Part shown: in pieces, positions 21,731 through 34,485 of the stretch
Numbering within the stretch: position 1 is the first letter of the stretch
How the letters are laid out: each line of letters starts with the position of its first letter
NCBI GenBank assembly: GCA_015183035.1
Contig: JACZZP010000002.1
Coordinates: 1,116,001-1,180,000 of the forward strand
Reading direction: 5' to 3'
DNA length: 64,000 nt
Origin: Meloidogyne chitwoodi
Taxonomy: Eukaryota > Nematoda > Chromadorea > Rhabditida > Meloidogynidae
Made by a program: the position numbers and the translations under genes
Notes under the pieces: model-generated
Database searches by the model: none
What the model saw: the letters and a program-made list of their open reading frames with translations, nothing else
Told to the model about the DNA's origin: nothing

Positions 21731-24700
21731 ATGTTTTCAATATTTCGGCGTATTCGCTTTTTTTATAAAAAATTAAAATTAGAAAGGTTAAGATATTCTT
21801 TACCTTTTCTTGTTTTGATTATTTATACAGTTGGGGGTGCTTATATATTTCGTTATTTTGAATTAAAAGAAGATGAAGAGAGAAGAATTAAATATAGACA
21901 TAATACTGAATATGCTTTTAAAAGAGTTTTATTTATTTAAATTAATTTAATTTAATTTAATTAAAGACACTTACTAGAATGTTACAAGTTCGTTGTGAAA
22001 ATGGTCTTGAAGATAAAGACCGTTCTTTACAAAATAGACATATAAAAGAACATTTATTTTGGTTAATGGATTATTTAAATTTAACAAAAGTAAATTAAAT
22101 AATATATTTAAATATTATTTAATTATAGGTAATTGAAGAAAGATCAGAAAGTTCTCCATGGACTTGGATGGGAGCAATGTTTTATGCAGGTCAACTCTAC
22201 ACAACAATTGGTTTTATATAATTAGATAATTAAATTAATTAATTAAAAAAAGGTTATGGATTACCAGCAACACAAACATCTGGTGGAAGATTAGCTAGTA
22301 TTGTGGTTAATTAATTAATTATTTAATTAATTATTTTTATTTTTTAAAATAAAAGTATATAATGATTGGAATTCCTTTATTTTTAATAATTCTTGCTGAA
22401 GTTGGAAAATTTCTTTCACGTGGATTAAGAAAACTTTACAAAAGAATGCATAAAATGAAAAGAATACCAGAAGCTGCAAGAAAAATGAGTGAACCAATGA
22501 AAGTAAATTAATTAATTAAATTAAATATTAAAAAAATAAAAAAAGGCAATATATTATATGACAACATCAATGGCTAGTACTGCTGTTGGTCCTTTAGCTT
22601 TACAATTTTTTAGTGAAAATAATAATTTAATAGAAGAAAAAGAAAAAAGAAAAGAAGAAATTAAAGTTTTTTTAATTTAATTAAATTAATAATTTAATTT
22701 AATTAAAAAAAGATATTAACAAAATCTAAAGGAACAGAAAAAAAATCATTTCCAATTCCTTGGGCATTAACAATTTTAATTGTTTGGATTTTATTTAGTG
22801 CTGCACTTTTTTGTATTTGGGAAAATGAATGGGGTTATATGACTTCAATTTATTTCTTTTTTGTTTCTATAAGGTAAATAAATATTAAATTAAATTAATT
22901 AATTAATTAAATTAAAGTACTGTTGGATTAGGTGATTTAGTCCCTACAAAACCAGATATGATGGTTAAGTAGTTGTTGATTAATATTATAATTAATTTAA
23001 ATTAATTTTAGATTGTTAATTTTTTTATGATTTTAATTGGTTTAGCTTTATTATCAATGTGTGTTAATTTAATTCAGGTTTGTTTTATTAATTAAAAAAT
23101 AAATAAATTATTATTTTAAATTTAGGAAGCATTACAAAAATTAATTGAACGTCTTATTGAACAATATATTGATGAAATTGAAAAAATAGCTGCTGTAGTA
23201 ACAAATAATGAATTTAATGAATTTACAGAAGAATTAAAACCTTTTAATATTAATGGTATATTTTATTTATTTAATTAAATTAATTAATTAATTAATTTAT
23301 TTATTTATTTATTTAAGAAATAACAATAACAACATTAAATAATAATGAAGAAGAAGAAGAGAATATAATAGAATCTGAAGGAATTAAAAAAACAGTAAAA
23401 GATTGGTTTGCTGAAAAAGCAAGTAATATATTAATTAATAAGGTTATTATTTTATTTATTTTTATTTAAATTAATTAAAATTAATTAAAGATATATCCAA
23501 TATCAGAAAATTCTTCTTCTTCTTCAGATTCTGAACAAGAAAATGAAATTTTAAAAAATAATTTAAATGATTTAGAAAATATAATTATTATTAATAATAA
23601 ACAAAATATTAATAATAATTTTGTTCCACAAATTGAAATTCATGAAGGAACTCCTTTAAGAAATGAAGAAAATAAAAAAGAAAATAGTAAAACATCAACA
23701 CCTGGTAAATTTAAAAAATAAAAATTAAAAAAGAATTAATATTTAATAATAAATAATATTATTTAATTATTTTAGAATCAACATTTATTCGTAATTCTTC
23801 TCTAAAAAAATTAAAAAAATCTTCAAAAATACCCAAAGATTATGCCAATGCTCTTTTAAAATTTAATATTCCAACAATGCAAGCTATTAGAGAAATTGAA
23901 AATTCTAAACTTAAAAATGGACAAATTGGAAATAATTTTAAGTAATTAATTATATTTAATTATATTATTTAATTATTTTTTTTTAAAAAAAGATCAAGAC
24001 TTTTTGCTAAATTTGCAACAAATCAAAGATTTAAACAAATTATTGAAAATAATGCTTCTTCTTCTTTACCTAAAAAAAAGATTAATAATATTAGTATACA
24101 AACATCACCTAAACAATCACCTATACGGTCATTTAATAATAATAAACAAAATTGGCGTTTAAAAAGAATTGGTTGTGGAATTGGTTAGATTTAATTAATT
24201 TTAATTAATTAATTAATTAATTAATTAATTTAATTTTAATTTAAATAGAATCAATAGATTCAACATCATCAGATTTAATAACTTCAAAAACAAATAATAA
24301 TAATAATATAAGTAATCCAACAAGTATTAATGATTTAGAATCTCTTTATTCAAATACTTATTTTGATGTTTGTTTTGGTAATTATCAAACAGATTCTGTC
24401 CCTTCTTTAATATTACCTCCCTTATTATTGCCACAATCTTTATCACAAATTGCTTTAACAAAAAAATTAAATGAAAGAAGAAATTCAAATTTAAAAAGAA
24501 GATTTTCTGATAAATTATTTTTTGATACATTTTTTAATAAAAAACAAAAACCAAAATTTATTATTGGTGAAAATAGTAATAAATTAGAAAAATATTATTA
24601 TAATTCTGATGATAATTTAGATATTTTAAATAATCAAAATAATGAAAGTAATTATTTTATTTTATATTTTTAATTTAATTTTAATTTTAATTTAGATCAA

Positions 24701-25188
24701 TTATTACAAAAAAGAAGGCCATTATCTCAAAGTTTTTCTTCTCCTTTATTTTCTTCTTCTTTAATTAATAATAATAAAATAATTAATTTAAAAGATATTT
24801 TAATTAATAAAAAATTAAAAGAAATAACAACTCCAAGTCCTAGTCCTGCTGAAAGAATTTTTAAAAAAAGTAATTAATTAATTAATATTAATTAAATAAT
24901 TAATTAATATTAATTAATTAAATAAATAATATTAATTTATTTATTTATTTAAAAGTAACAAAATCATCAATATCTTCTTCTAATGAAAATAATAAAAAAA
25001 TAAATTACTATCCATTTAATAATAATAATAATAAAATAAAAACAATTTTAACAAAAAGACGTTCTTCTTTATATTCTTCACCAACAAATAGTATTTCTCC
25101 TCCTTTAATTAATAATAGAAGAATAATAAATAATAATAATATTTTTGAAATTAATAAAGAAGAAAAAGAAGAAGAAGAAAATAATTAA
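21731..25188 (+). CDS. Two-pore-domain (K2P/TWK-type) potassium channel 1
   Basis: The N-terminus is short, followed by M1 (YSLPFLVLIIYTVGGAYIF) and an extracellular cap segment with an NLT glycosylation site. Pore 1 (WTWMGAMFYAGQLYTTIGYG) is split by an intron inside the selectivity filter (about 22206-22254). Then come M2 (IVYIMIGIPLFLIILAEVG) and a long basic loop. M3 (IPWALTILIVWILFSAALFC), pore 2 (STVGLGD) and M4 (MILIGLALLSMCVNLIQEA) follow. The C-terminal tail spans 23200-25188 over many exons; it is long, Asn/Ser/Lys-rich and probably disordered. The TTIGYG and TVGLGD filters show K+ selectivity. Leak K+ current setting resting potential in neurons or muscle is the family role. Many introns hold (ATTA)n tracts. 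Confidence 0.88.
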
Positions 25189-26751
25189 TTAATTAATATA
25201 TTTATTTAAAAATATTTTATAAATTTATTTATTTATTTATTTATTTTATTTTAATTATATTTTATTTTAATTATATTTATAAAAAATAAAAAAGAATTTC
25301 ATGTTAAAAGAATTTTTAAAACAAAAGGTTTTTTAAACAACTTTTTAACTTTTTTATAAAAATGTCTATAATTTTCATTGACGTAAATATTTTTAAATTT
25401 AATTTTAAATAATCTACTCAAAACTTTACAATTTATTTATTTTTATTTATTTTAAAATAAATAAATTATTTATTTTTTTATTCAATTTTTAATAAAAATT
25501 ATTTAAAAAAACAATTTAAAAAATTAAAAAATGTAGTAAATATAATTTATTTATTATTAAATATTTAGGTTATATATAAATAATTCATTTTAAATTTTAA
25601 TATAAATAAAATTATAATTATTTTTAATTTTTAATTTTTAAAAAATATTAAATAATTTTATTTCTAAATATTTTAATTTCTTTAAAAATATTTAAATTTA
25701 AGGAAGACACTTTTTTTACTTTTTTTTTGTATATTATTTCCTATAAAATTTTATTTGTTTTTGATTGAAGTATAAGGATTCTTTTTAAAAATAAAAATAA
25801 ATTTAAATAAATAATTATTTAAAATTAAATATTAATTAATTAATTAAATAATAATATTAATTAAAATTTTAATTATTCTTTCACAGCTTTTATTTTTTTC
25901 CTTTAACATAAAATTTGTCATTTCTTTCTTTGACTGAATTTAAAAAAAAGCTAAAAATAAATAAATAATAAATAATAAATAATAATTAAATTATTTAATA
26001 TTATTTTGTTGTCTAGGTAATATTTTCTTTTTAAAAATACAAATTTATTTAACTTAAAAATTATTTTTGCAAATTATTTTAGAGTTTTTTTCTTAAAATA
26101 TAAATAAATAAAAAGTTATTTTATTTAATAAATTATTTTTTAATAATTTATTTATCACTTTTTCATCAATTAAAAATAAAAATTATTTAAAATATTTAAT
26201 TCTTAAGTTAAATTATAAGAATTTTAAATAAAATTTTTGAGGCAAATGTTTTAAAAAAATTTAAAAAAATCAATTCTTTTTTTTTTACAATTTGCCCTTT
26301 TCTTCTCTTAAAAAAGCTTCTTTTTTTAAAAAAATAAAAATATATTTTCTCTCATTTTAAATAAATAAATAAATATTTATTTATTTATTATATCCATTCA
26401 ATATATTTATTTGATATTTTTTTTAAATTATTTTTTCTTTCTCTCTCTCTCTTAATATTTAATAAAAAATAAATAAATAAAATTAATTAAATTATTAAAT
26501 AATAATTTATAAAATAATATTTAAAAATAAATATAATTTAATTTTATTTTCATTTTTTATTTATGTCAGAATATTTAATTCTTAAATTATTTATTTTCTT
26601 TTTTTAAAACAAACAATTTAGTAAATAAATAAATAAATAAATAAACACATTTTTGAGTTATAGAAATTTGATATAATTTTAAAATAAAAACAAAACACAC
26701 AACAAAATAATAAATTTATATATTTTTTTAATTTTATTATTTATTATTTAA
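25189..26751. other. Gene-free stretch, AT-rich
   Basis: About 1.5 kb of A/T-rich sequence with TTTATTTA/AATAAATA tracts. No exon with splice support was seen on either strand. Confidence 0.5.
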
Positions 26752-27980
26752 ATGACTTCAGAGACTAATAATCAACAAAAGTAAAGAAATAAATAAATTA
26801 ATTAATTAATTAATAAATTAATTAAAATATAGTAAAATACCTTCAATACTTCGTCCATTATTGGAGGCATTTGCTCGTGAAACTTTAAGATCTCAACCAA
26901 CTGATTTAGTTAAATTTGGTTCTCTCTTCTTTAATATACTTGAAAAACATTGTTTAAGTTTTTTAAATAAAAAAATATTTTTAATTAATTATTTTAAAAA
27001 AGATAATCAAAACGGAATTGAAAATTTATTAATTGAAAATAAATTAGCTTATAATATTTTTAAAAATGAATTACAAGAAAAGGTTTTATTTTTTAATTAA
27101 ATTAAATATTTATTTATTTTTAGTTTAAAAAAACAATTAATTTAAATAATAATAATAATTGTTATTCTCCTAATCATCCAATGGATTTAGCTGCTACTAA
27201 AATTCAAGCTGCTTTTCGTGGACATTTTGTTAATATTTTTTAATTAAAATTAATTTAAATAGAGAAGAAAATAAATATATTTATTTATTTAAAAGAATAT
27301 TAAATGGGGGGATTCTCTTTCTTTTAAGTATTTAAAATAGCTATAAAGAATTATTTTGGCATTAAAAGCAAATATTTACTAAACAAATTACTTTTTTATA
27401 AAAAAATAAGAAAGCTTTTTTCTTTTTTCTTTTACTAAATATTAAAAAAAACTCTAATTTAAATCAATATATTTATAAAATTTAATAAAATAATTAATTT
27501 AAATTGTTTTAGTTACGTTCTCATCCTGAAAAGTTTGGTTTAGACACTTTAAAAATTAACGGAATTTTTGAACGGCAAAGAATGCGTCGAAATTCGAATG
27601 AACGTTTGGCATTATTTGATAATAGAAAAGATTTAAAGTTTATTTTTTAAATAAATATTCTAAATAAATATTTTAGACGTCATTCAATTGGTGGTTATAG
27701 CCATTCCCAACAATTAACAGAATCACCAGAAGATCGTGCAGCCACAAAAATACAATCTGAAATTAGGGGTTATTTAACTAGAAAACATATAGAAAATGAT
27801 AAAAAACAAAATAAAAATGCAGCTACAAAAATACAAGCATATATTAGGTTTATATTTTATATTTTAATTAATTAATTAATTAATTTAAGAGGTTACTTAA
27901 CTAGAAAACATTTAGAAGAAAAAGGTGTTTTTGTTATTAGTCCACCACGTTCTAGAACTTCTACTACTAATACTCGTTAA
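26752..27980 (+). CDS. RIIa-docking and IQ-motif protein (SPA17-like)
   Basis: A short first exon (26752) joins to an exon with an RIIa-type dimerisation/docking domain (IPSILRPLLEAFARETLRSQ, then FGSLFFNILEKH). Three IQ motifs follow: ATKIQAAFRG at about 27200, ATKIQSEIRGYLTRKH at about 27750, and ATKIQAYIRGYLTRKH at about 27830-27910. RIIa plus IQ is the arrangement of SPA17 and related cilia/sperm or AKAP-binding proteins; calmodulin binding is expected from the IQ motifs. In nematodes, which lack flagellate sperm, a sensory-cilium or signalling role is more likely (inference). The C-terminus is Ser/Thr/Arg-rich and the gene stops at 27980. Confidence 0.75.
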
Positions 27981-28374
27981 GTAAAAGTGGAATTAATTTT
28001 TAAATAAATATTAAAACATTTATTATATAATAATTGAAATTAATAATAATTTTAAAAAAATATTTAGATTCTAAATTTACAATTAAATTATTATTATATT
28101 TTGGTATTATTTAATGTTATATAAAAATAAATAATTTTTATCTTTTTTTTTGTAAAAATTGTCTACTTTTTTTTTATTAAAAATAATATATTTATTTTGT
28201 TTTTCTTTAAAAAAATAATTGTTATGAATCAACAAAATATTTAAAATCTTTCAAAGATAACATTTAACAAACAAAAAACAAAAACATAAAAAATAAGTAT
28301 TAAATATTAAAATCAAATAAATTATTTTAAAAAATTCTGATTATTTAATTAACAAAAAAATATTTTAGTAATTC
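27981..28374. other. Intergenic, AT-rich
   Basis: No gene was seen. It ends in an acceptor-like TATTTTAG (about 28361-28368) just before the next start codon. Confidence 0.5.
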
Positions 28375-28640
28375 ATGGTATTAAAAGAAAGTGTAAATTT
28401 AGTAAGAAAAATATAAATATAAATTAATATTTAATTTTATAGCAATTATTTCAACTTTCACATCAATTAATAAATATAAATAATAATTTTGAACAATTAA
28501 TTTTATTATTAATTATTTTATTAATTTTAATTATTTTATTTCTTTTTTTATTTATTATTGGAATTACAATTTTATTAATTAAAAAATTTGAAAAAATTGG
28601 AGCTTTTAATTATTTACGGAACAGACAAAACTTTTTTTAA
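28375..28640 (+). CDS. Tiny single-transmembrane protein a
   Basis: Two exons: MVLKESVNL at 28375-28401, then about 28443-28640. The product is about 74 residues. It has a short polar N-terminus, one very hydrophobic Leu/Ile/Phe segment of about 30 residues, and a basic C-terminus (IKKFEKIGAFNYLRNRQNFF). The start follows TATTTTAG, a likely trans-splice acceptor. It lies only 52 bp ahead of a second tiny membrane protein with the same plan, so the pair may be an operon. No family was recognised. Confidence 0.5.
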
Positions 28641-28692
28641 AAAAGATATTTTAATTTAATTAATATAAATTAAAGAAAGAAAAGATCAAACA

Positions 28693-29130
28693 ATGTCATT
28701 AGATAAGGTATGTTTTTTCTTTAAAATTAATTATTTTTTAATAAAATATTAGTTACTTGAAGATATAGATATAACATTAATAGGAGTGGCTGAAAATATA
28801 CAAAAATTAATTATTGTTGTTACAATATTTATACCTTTATTTATTTTATTTTTTATCTTATTAATTATATTATTAATTATTTTATTAATTATTTCTATAT
28901 TTTTACAATTTAAAAGACTTAGAAATATTGAAAAAATAAATAAATATTCAGATAATAATTATAAATTAATAAATAAAGAAGTTAATAATTAATTAATTAA
29001 TTAATTTAATTATTTTATATAGAAATTAATTTCAAAAAGTGTTGTGGCTAATAAACAAAAATTATTAAAATATTCATTAAAAATTAATCATCCAATAATA
29101 AATAAACCTAATAAAAAGAATGAGAGATAA
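28693..29130 (+). CDS. Tiny single-transmembrane protein b
   Basis: Exons 28693-28707, about 28753-28980, and about 29023-29130. The product has an acidic N-terminus (MSLDKLLEDIDITLIGVAEN), one long Ile/Leu/Phe-rich membrane segment and a Lys/Asn-rich basic tail of about 70 residues. Its topology resembles the preceding gene, 52 bp upstream on the same strand. The TTAAAG about 20 bp before its start could serve as an acceptor for downstream-cistron trans-splicing. The function is unknown. Confidence 0.5.
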
Positions 29131-29782
29131 AAGAGAAGAATTTTAGATTTATTTATATTTAAAAATTATTATTTTATTTCCTTGTCTTGTGGCCTTAGTT
29201 TTCTTATATTTTTATTTGGAAAATAAAAAAATATTTTTATTGTTAACTTTAACCTTTATTATATTTTTTAATATTTTGATGTTCTGGGTCCTTTTAAAAT
29301 AAATTAAATCTCTTCAGAAATTCTTCAGCTGAAGTTACCGCCAGTTAAGTACAAGCCAGTAAGTACCCCCATGTCGGGCCCGTTCAGATGTTTCGGGATT
29401 TAGCCCGGATCGGGATTATCTCTGAAATTACAATAAAACCCGGATTTCGGATTCCAGGACCTGAAAACCTGGCTGGGCCCGGGGTCATATATTACTATCT
29501 ATTTATAAAAGTTTATTTGAACTTAACTAAATAACCCGGTAATTAACTGGCCCGGAACTGGACTGGCTCGTACTTAACTGGCAGTAAACTGGTGGTACTT
29601 AACTGGCCATCCAGCCTAGGCAAGTTTGGCTGCGCCCAGTTGGCTTGTTGTCTTAATTCAATATTTACAAGAGAAGCTTTCGCATTTAAACTAATTAAAG
29701 TGCTTCATTATTTAGTTATTTAACCTGATCTAATGTTTATATGGATGTTTTGTTTTTCTTAAAATATCTTAATTTTTCGCAG
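29131..29782. other. Intergenic with GC-rich repeat
   Basis: Contains the GC-rich inverted-repeat block at 29340-29607. The rest is AT-rich and probably holds the promoter of the M6 gene, with an acceptor-like TTTTTCGCAG directly before its ATG. Confidence 0.55.
29340..29607. repeat. GC-rich inverted repeat of GCCAGTTAAGTAC units
   Basis: GCCAGTTAAGTAC at 29340-29352, and a shortened copy at 29355-29366, face two reverse-complement copies, GTACTTAACTGGC, at 29570-29582 and 29595-29607. Another half-copy is near 29541. Inside lies a second GC-rich inverted pair with GTCGGGCCCG near 29373 and GGGCCCGGGGTC near 29476. This looks like a MITE, perhaps with one element nested in another. No clear target-site duplication was found. 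Confidence 0.6.
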
Positions 29783-31129
29783 ATGTATCGGAAAAGGGGT
29801 GGTTCATTGGAGCAAGAATTAGTAATACCATCCCCAATTTCAACGCGGTCCTCTGCAGATCCTTATCCAACTTCGACTTATGACAACAAACAAATAATTT
29901 TTCAAAGTGATGGTTGTATTAATAGAGTGCCATTCTCTTCACTTAGTGCTTTTTTATGTTGTTTTTGTGGCATTTTACTCTTTAATGCAATGATAATGTG
30001 GGCATTTAATGCAACTATAGAACAGATTAGACGATCATTTGCAATAACACAATTGCCTTGGTTGGATAAGGTTTATATATTTTTTAAATATATTTTATTA
30101 TAGATAAATATTATTCTTTCAGTTTCAACTTCTTTTAATAATTGCTGGAATAGCCATGTTTGTAATCACTGCCGCTTTTCTTCTCATAGGTGTATTAAGT
30201 ACGGGCCAAACAAGAAAACATATTTTTCGACAAATGCCTAATTCTAGGCGAGGTGGCCGTATTTCTTGTATTTTAGCCGTTTGTTTAGCCTCATTGCTTA
30301 ACTTGCTTTGGACAATTATTTTGGTTTTTTAGTTTTGTTTTTTAAAGCCAACTTTATTAATCAGGTACTTACTGCTATCATGTGCTTTATTTATTTAATA
30401 TTTTCTATTCTCTGTTCAAACATTGGCGGAGGAACTGCTACTGCTCGGTCATGTCTGGATTTCAACCTTTTTAGGCCATTATTTCTTTCTTCTGATGACA
30501 ATCGAGTTGAGCCTTTATATTTTTATTACTTTTAAATAAAAATTCAGTCTTTACAATTTTGTGATGGAAAGCTACAACAGTTTTGTGCTTTAACTAATAC
30601 AATTGTTGTTTGGTATTTTATTGGATTTTTTGGAGCTTTAATAATTTGTGTCGGTTTGCTTCAATTTATTGCAACTAATTCTGCAAAGTATTTTTTGTGA
30701 ACTAGATTTTTTATTAATTTATTAAGTTTTGCGCAAATTGGCAATGAAGCACGATATGATGAACTTTTGTCAATTTTAAATTCTGAAATGCCTGGGAAAA
30801 ATATTCATGAGACAAAAACACCAAAATTACTAACACAAGAAAAGAAGTCACAACCTTTTCATAATGTTGATTATGACACAAGAAAGTTTGATTATAATTT
30901 TCATCAATTTCCGCAAGGTACTAATAATTTAAATAATTTAGGATTTTTTTAATGTTATTTAGATAATTATCGTCATGAAATTAATTGTTCAATTGAACCA
31001 TCTTTTAAGCCCCGTTTTAAACCAAGACAGCCCAATCATAGTCAATCAACAAAGCGTCATTCATATCAAAGTTCTTTGTATGGAAGTAATAATTGGCTAA
31101 CAATAAACAAAACTACTGACCAAAAATAG
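29783..31129 (+). CDS. nmgp-1: M6/PLP-family proteolipid (NMGP-1-like)
   Basis: A four-TM myelin-proteolipid-family protein. After a cytoplasmic N-terminus (start 29783, right after an acceptor-like TTCGCAG) comes the family block CINRVPFSSLSAFLCCFCGI with TM1. TM2 (LLLIIAGIAMFVITAAFLLI) and TM3 (about 30280-30410) follow. The large extracellular loop has paired cysteines (CLDF..., LQFCDGKLQQFC), matching the GPM6A/B pattern. TM4 (VVWYFIGFFGALIICVGLLQ) is followed by NSANFAQI, matching the SANWAY motif. A long polar C-terminal tail ends at 31129. GPM6-type proteins act at neuronal and glial membranes in outgrowth and signalling; a neuronal role is likely here. Confidence 0.85.
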
Positions 31130-31493
31130 CAGTATCCTTTGTAATAATTATGCGATTATATTTTTATATTAGTCAATTCATTTTCATTATAAGCCAGAAA
31201 TTTTGAAAAAAAAAACAAATTTTATAAATGTAAAAATTATTTCTGAAAATATCACATATTTTTGTTTGCCTAATTCAATTTTTTGCTGCCATATCTCTCT
31301 TCTCCTGCATATTTTCTTATTTTTAATATTTTCTGCTTTAAAATATTTTCTTATTTTTTTTGCATTTATTATTTTTCTTTTAGTTTTTTTGCATTATAAA
31401 TTTTCTTTTTTATGTAAAAATTTTATTTTTGTCTAGATCAACATTACTATATGTATATTTATTTTTAAATATTTCTTAAACTTAATTTTTCTT
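31130..31493. other. Intergenic, AT-rich
   Basis: 3' end of the M6 gene and upstream region of the next gene. The Leu/Phe-rich frame at 31203-31436 has no splice or start support. Confidence 0.5.
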
Positions 31494-32667
31494 ATGAAGA
31501 TGCCTGCCACAAATCATGTAGCCAAAGGAGTAAAATTGAAAAGTATAATAAATATACATATAATTTATTAATTAAAATAATAATTTAGAGATCAGACCAA
31601 AAAGTAAAACTGAAAGGCTTAATGAACGTCAGCAATGGTTGTTATCATTTAATCAAAACAATTTTGATGATAGAAAAGTGCAAATTAACGAAGATGAACA
31701 TATTAATCGAGGGAATAAAAAATTGAAAAAAACTGCCAAGGCAGAAATAGAACAACTTTTTAAAGATTTAAATGAAGGAGAATTAGATGATGAAGAAGCA
31801 GATGATTGTGATAAATATGAGAAAGATAATGAAGACTTGTTAGCATTCCAAAATTCTGATCAATACAATGGTCTAGAGGATAAAGATTCTAATGAGATAA
31901 CAGGTAAGAGATGATTTAAAAGGAAAACTTTCGTTTTCTTAAAAATTATTTTATTTTTAAGAATCACTTTATGCCGATAAAAACGATAGACTCGAAAGTG
32001 ATGATGATACGCCACCAACGGAATTTTCGTCAACTTTTTATAACAATTCAAATGTTACTGATCATATTGCAGAAACGAAACTTAAAGAGGTTTAAGATAT
32101 ATTTATTCTTTTTACATTTTTTAGAGACATAAACAACGAAAGAAAGTTTCCAAAAAGAAAAGGGATGTCATCAAGCAAAAACATCAACTGGATGTCGATA
32201 ATGGAGTTTATCGTGTTCAGAAAGGGTATGTAAAACAATTTTTATGAAAATTGTAAGTTGATTTTCGGAACTAAGATTTTTATTTCATTTAATAATTATG
32301 CTTAAATTTATTGAGGAAATTTTGCCGCAGCCCACAATTCAAAAATAGATTATTATTTTTAATGTATATTTTATTTAATTTTAGTGCCACACAATTTGAA
32401 ATTATTTCATTGGAAAAAAGCTGCACCAAAGGATCTGACCATGATGACTACTCTGAAATTGATGAAGAGGATGAGGGATCATTAATGTGTCCTTCTTCTC
32501 TTCTTTTAATAAATGAACCTAAAAATAATGAAAAAATTAAGAGAAAAATATTATCATCTTCAAATATTGGATTTAGAGAACAATTGTTGCGAATATCTAC
32601 CGCGAGCAAAAGAAAGAAAAAGCATTTTTGGAGAATTCCTAATGAAAAAAATATTGAAAAGTATTAA
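31494..32667 (+). CDS. Charged basic/acidic nuclear-type protein, family unknown
   Basis: Six exons join in frame. Two in-frame starts lie at 31494 and 31500. The N-terminus is basic (KGVKLKKIRPKSKTERLNER, then QQWLLSF). A central acidic stretch (GELDDEEADDCDKYEKDNED) and Lys/Arg clusters (RHKQRKKVSKKKRDV) follow. A short block, NGVYRVQKGATQFEIISLEK, is the best-conserved-looking part. A second acidic run precedes a basic C-terminus (ASKRKKKHFWRIPNEKN). The composition suggests a nuclear or nucleolar protein; no domain was recognised. It stops 188 bp before snurportin-1 on the same strand, so the two may share an operon. Confidence 0.6.
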
Positions 32668-32854
32668 ATATTATTATATCTTTGGAAAAAATCAATCAGC
32701 ACTATTTTTAATCCATATTTTTTGAGTTATAAATTAATTGAATAAATTTCTTAAAAATCAATTTCGGAATAAAAGATATGTTAATTGATGTTTAATTTTA
32801 TTTATTCAACTTTTTAAAAATATCTTTAAAATCCAGATTTGTATTTCTTAAAAT

Positions 32855-34485
32855 ATGGAGAACCAATTAAATCAACTTTCTGTCTCTTCGAATTCATCGG
32901 AAGCTGATCTTTCCTATGCGGAGCATCCTCGTTTTGCAAAGAAAAATTATAAGAATGAAGGAAAAGCTGCAGAAAATCAAAGAACTCGCCGTGAGGATCA
33001 CATGCAAAAACACAAAGAGTAAATTTTTTAAATTTTCTTTTAAAACATATTGGGATTTTGGACACTAAAATTATCTAATTTGGCATTATAAGAGGTCAAA
33101 AACTTCAAAATAATAATGATTTTTATTAAATTATTCTTACAATTAAAAGATATAAAGAAGACTGGATGAATCGTAAAAGGGGTATAGAATCGGATTTATA
33201 TCAAGATGAAGAAATGGAGGAATCAGACCCACAACAAATTAATTCCTCTGAAATAATTAATTCGTTTGATCAAAAAATGAATCCATTTGATCCACGTTCA
33301 CGTTCCAAAAAGACTTATTTAAGTCGTTTTAAGAATATGCTTATGTTTAGTGACTGGCTTGTGGACATTCCTGGTTATTTTTTTTTATTTTTATCATCTA
33401 AAATACTCTAAAATTGTCTTGTAAATAAATGTTTAGATCATACAAACCAAAAAAGTTTTCAGATACATTATCCAGCGAGTGGACAATGATGGCTTCTCCT
33501 GAGGGGCGTCGTTGTTTGATCGTTGGACATAAAGATAAGACTAATGTTTTTCACAAGAATGGTTTTTTTCTAATAATTTTTACTCTTAAATTATAATTTT
33601 TGAAAGGTTATCTTGGTTGTCAATTTAAAAGTGCCTTGCCTGGTGGAGGTCCTACACGTCCTGGAGGTTAAATTTATATTTTAAGTTGATTCTTAAAAAT
33701 TTTGTTTAAGCTTTAACAATTTTGGATTGCATTTGTGAGGATAGGAAATTTAAAGAAACTTCAAAATATTATGTTCTTGATTGTAAGTTTACTATTTATT
33801 TTAAAAGAATTTAAATATTTTTATCAGTACTTTGGTGGGATAGTAGAATGTTTACAGGCACAGAATTTACTATTCGGAAATTCTTTTTACGTTCTAAACT
33901 TGAGGAATTAAATAAAGAAGAGAATGATAACGAACAGACAAAACAACAATTTATTCCATTACAAACTTGTCCTTGCTTGCCTGAAGCAATGACTGAATTT
34001 ATGAAAACTGAATTTCCTTTTGAACTTGATGGATTGCTTTTTTATTTTAATTCGGTTTTTCTTTTAAATAATTTTTTTAATAATAAAATTTTTAAGGCAA
34101 TTTATATTCCTGAACAAACACCTTTAGTTGGATGGCTAAAACCTTGGATGCTACCAGAAATTCTTGGAGTTACAATTCCTGAACATCTTCAACAATATAG
34201 ACTCTCTCATGTAATTCTTTTTATTAATTCCAAAAAAAAATAATTAAAAATTAATAGGAATTTATTAAAGATTTTAACAAATCTCATGGTCATAAGAGTT
34301 CGGCACAAATAAATGCAGAAAAAGAAAAGAAAATGCAAGAAGAGGAGGGGAAAAAGCAAGAAACGAAAGAAGAAAATAAAAATGAAGGAAAAAATATTAA
34401 TTATAATGAGAAAATGGATTGTGAAGAAAACGATGATTTAAATTTAGCTAAAAAAGCTTATATTAATGAAAATGACGATATTTAA
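32855..34485 (+). CDS. SNUPN: Snurportin-1
   Basis: Snurportin carries m3G-capped spliceosomal snRNPs into the nucleus by bridging to importin-beta. The N-terminal half holds a basic, Arg/Lys-rich importin-beta-binding-type region (HPRFAKKNYKNEGKAAENQR). The cap-binding domain begins SRFKNMLMFSDWLVDIP, matching LMLSEWLVDVP of the family. Further family blocks are PEGRRCLIVG, LPGGGPTRPG, ILDCICED, YYVLDLLWWDSRMFTGTEF, FPFELDGLLFY, and TPLVGWLKPWMLPEILGVTI. The trimethylguanosine-stacking Trp residues are present in the LWWDSR and TPLVGWLKPWM blocks. The C-terminal ~80 residues are Lys/Glu-rich and add to the usual length. Eight or so exons; stop at 34485. Confidence 0.92.

Noticed and set aside
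31203..31436. Leu/Phe-rich plus-strand frame
   Set aside because: Low-complexity T-rich DNA with no splice context, sitting in an intergenic gap.
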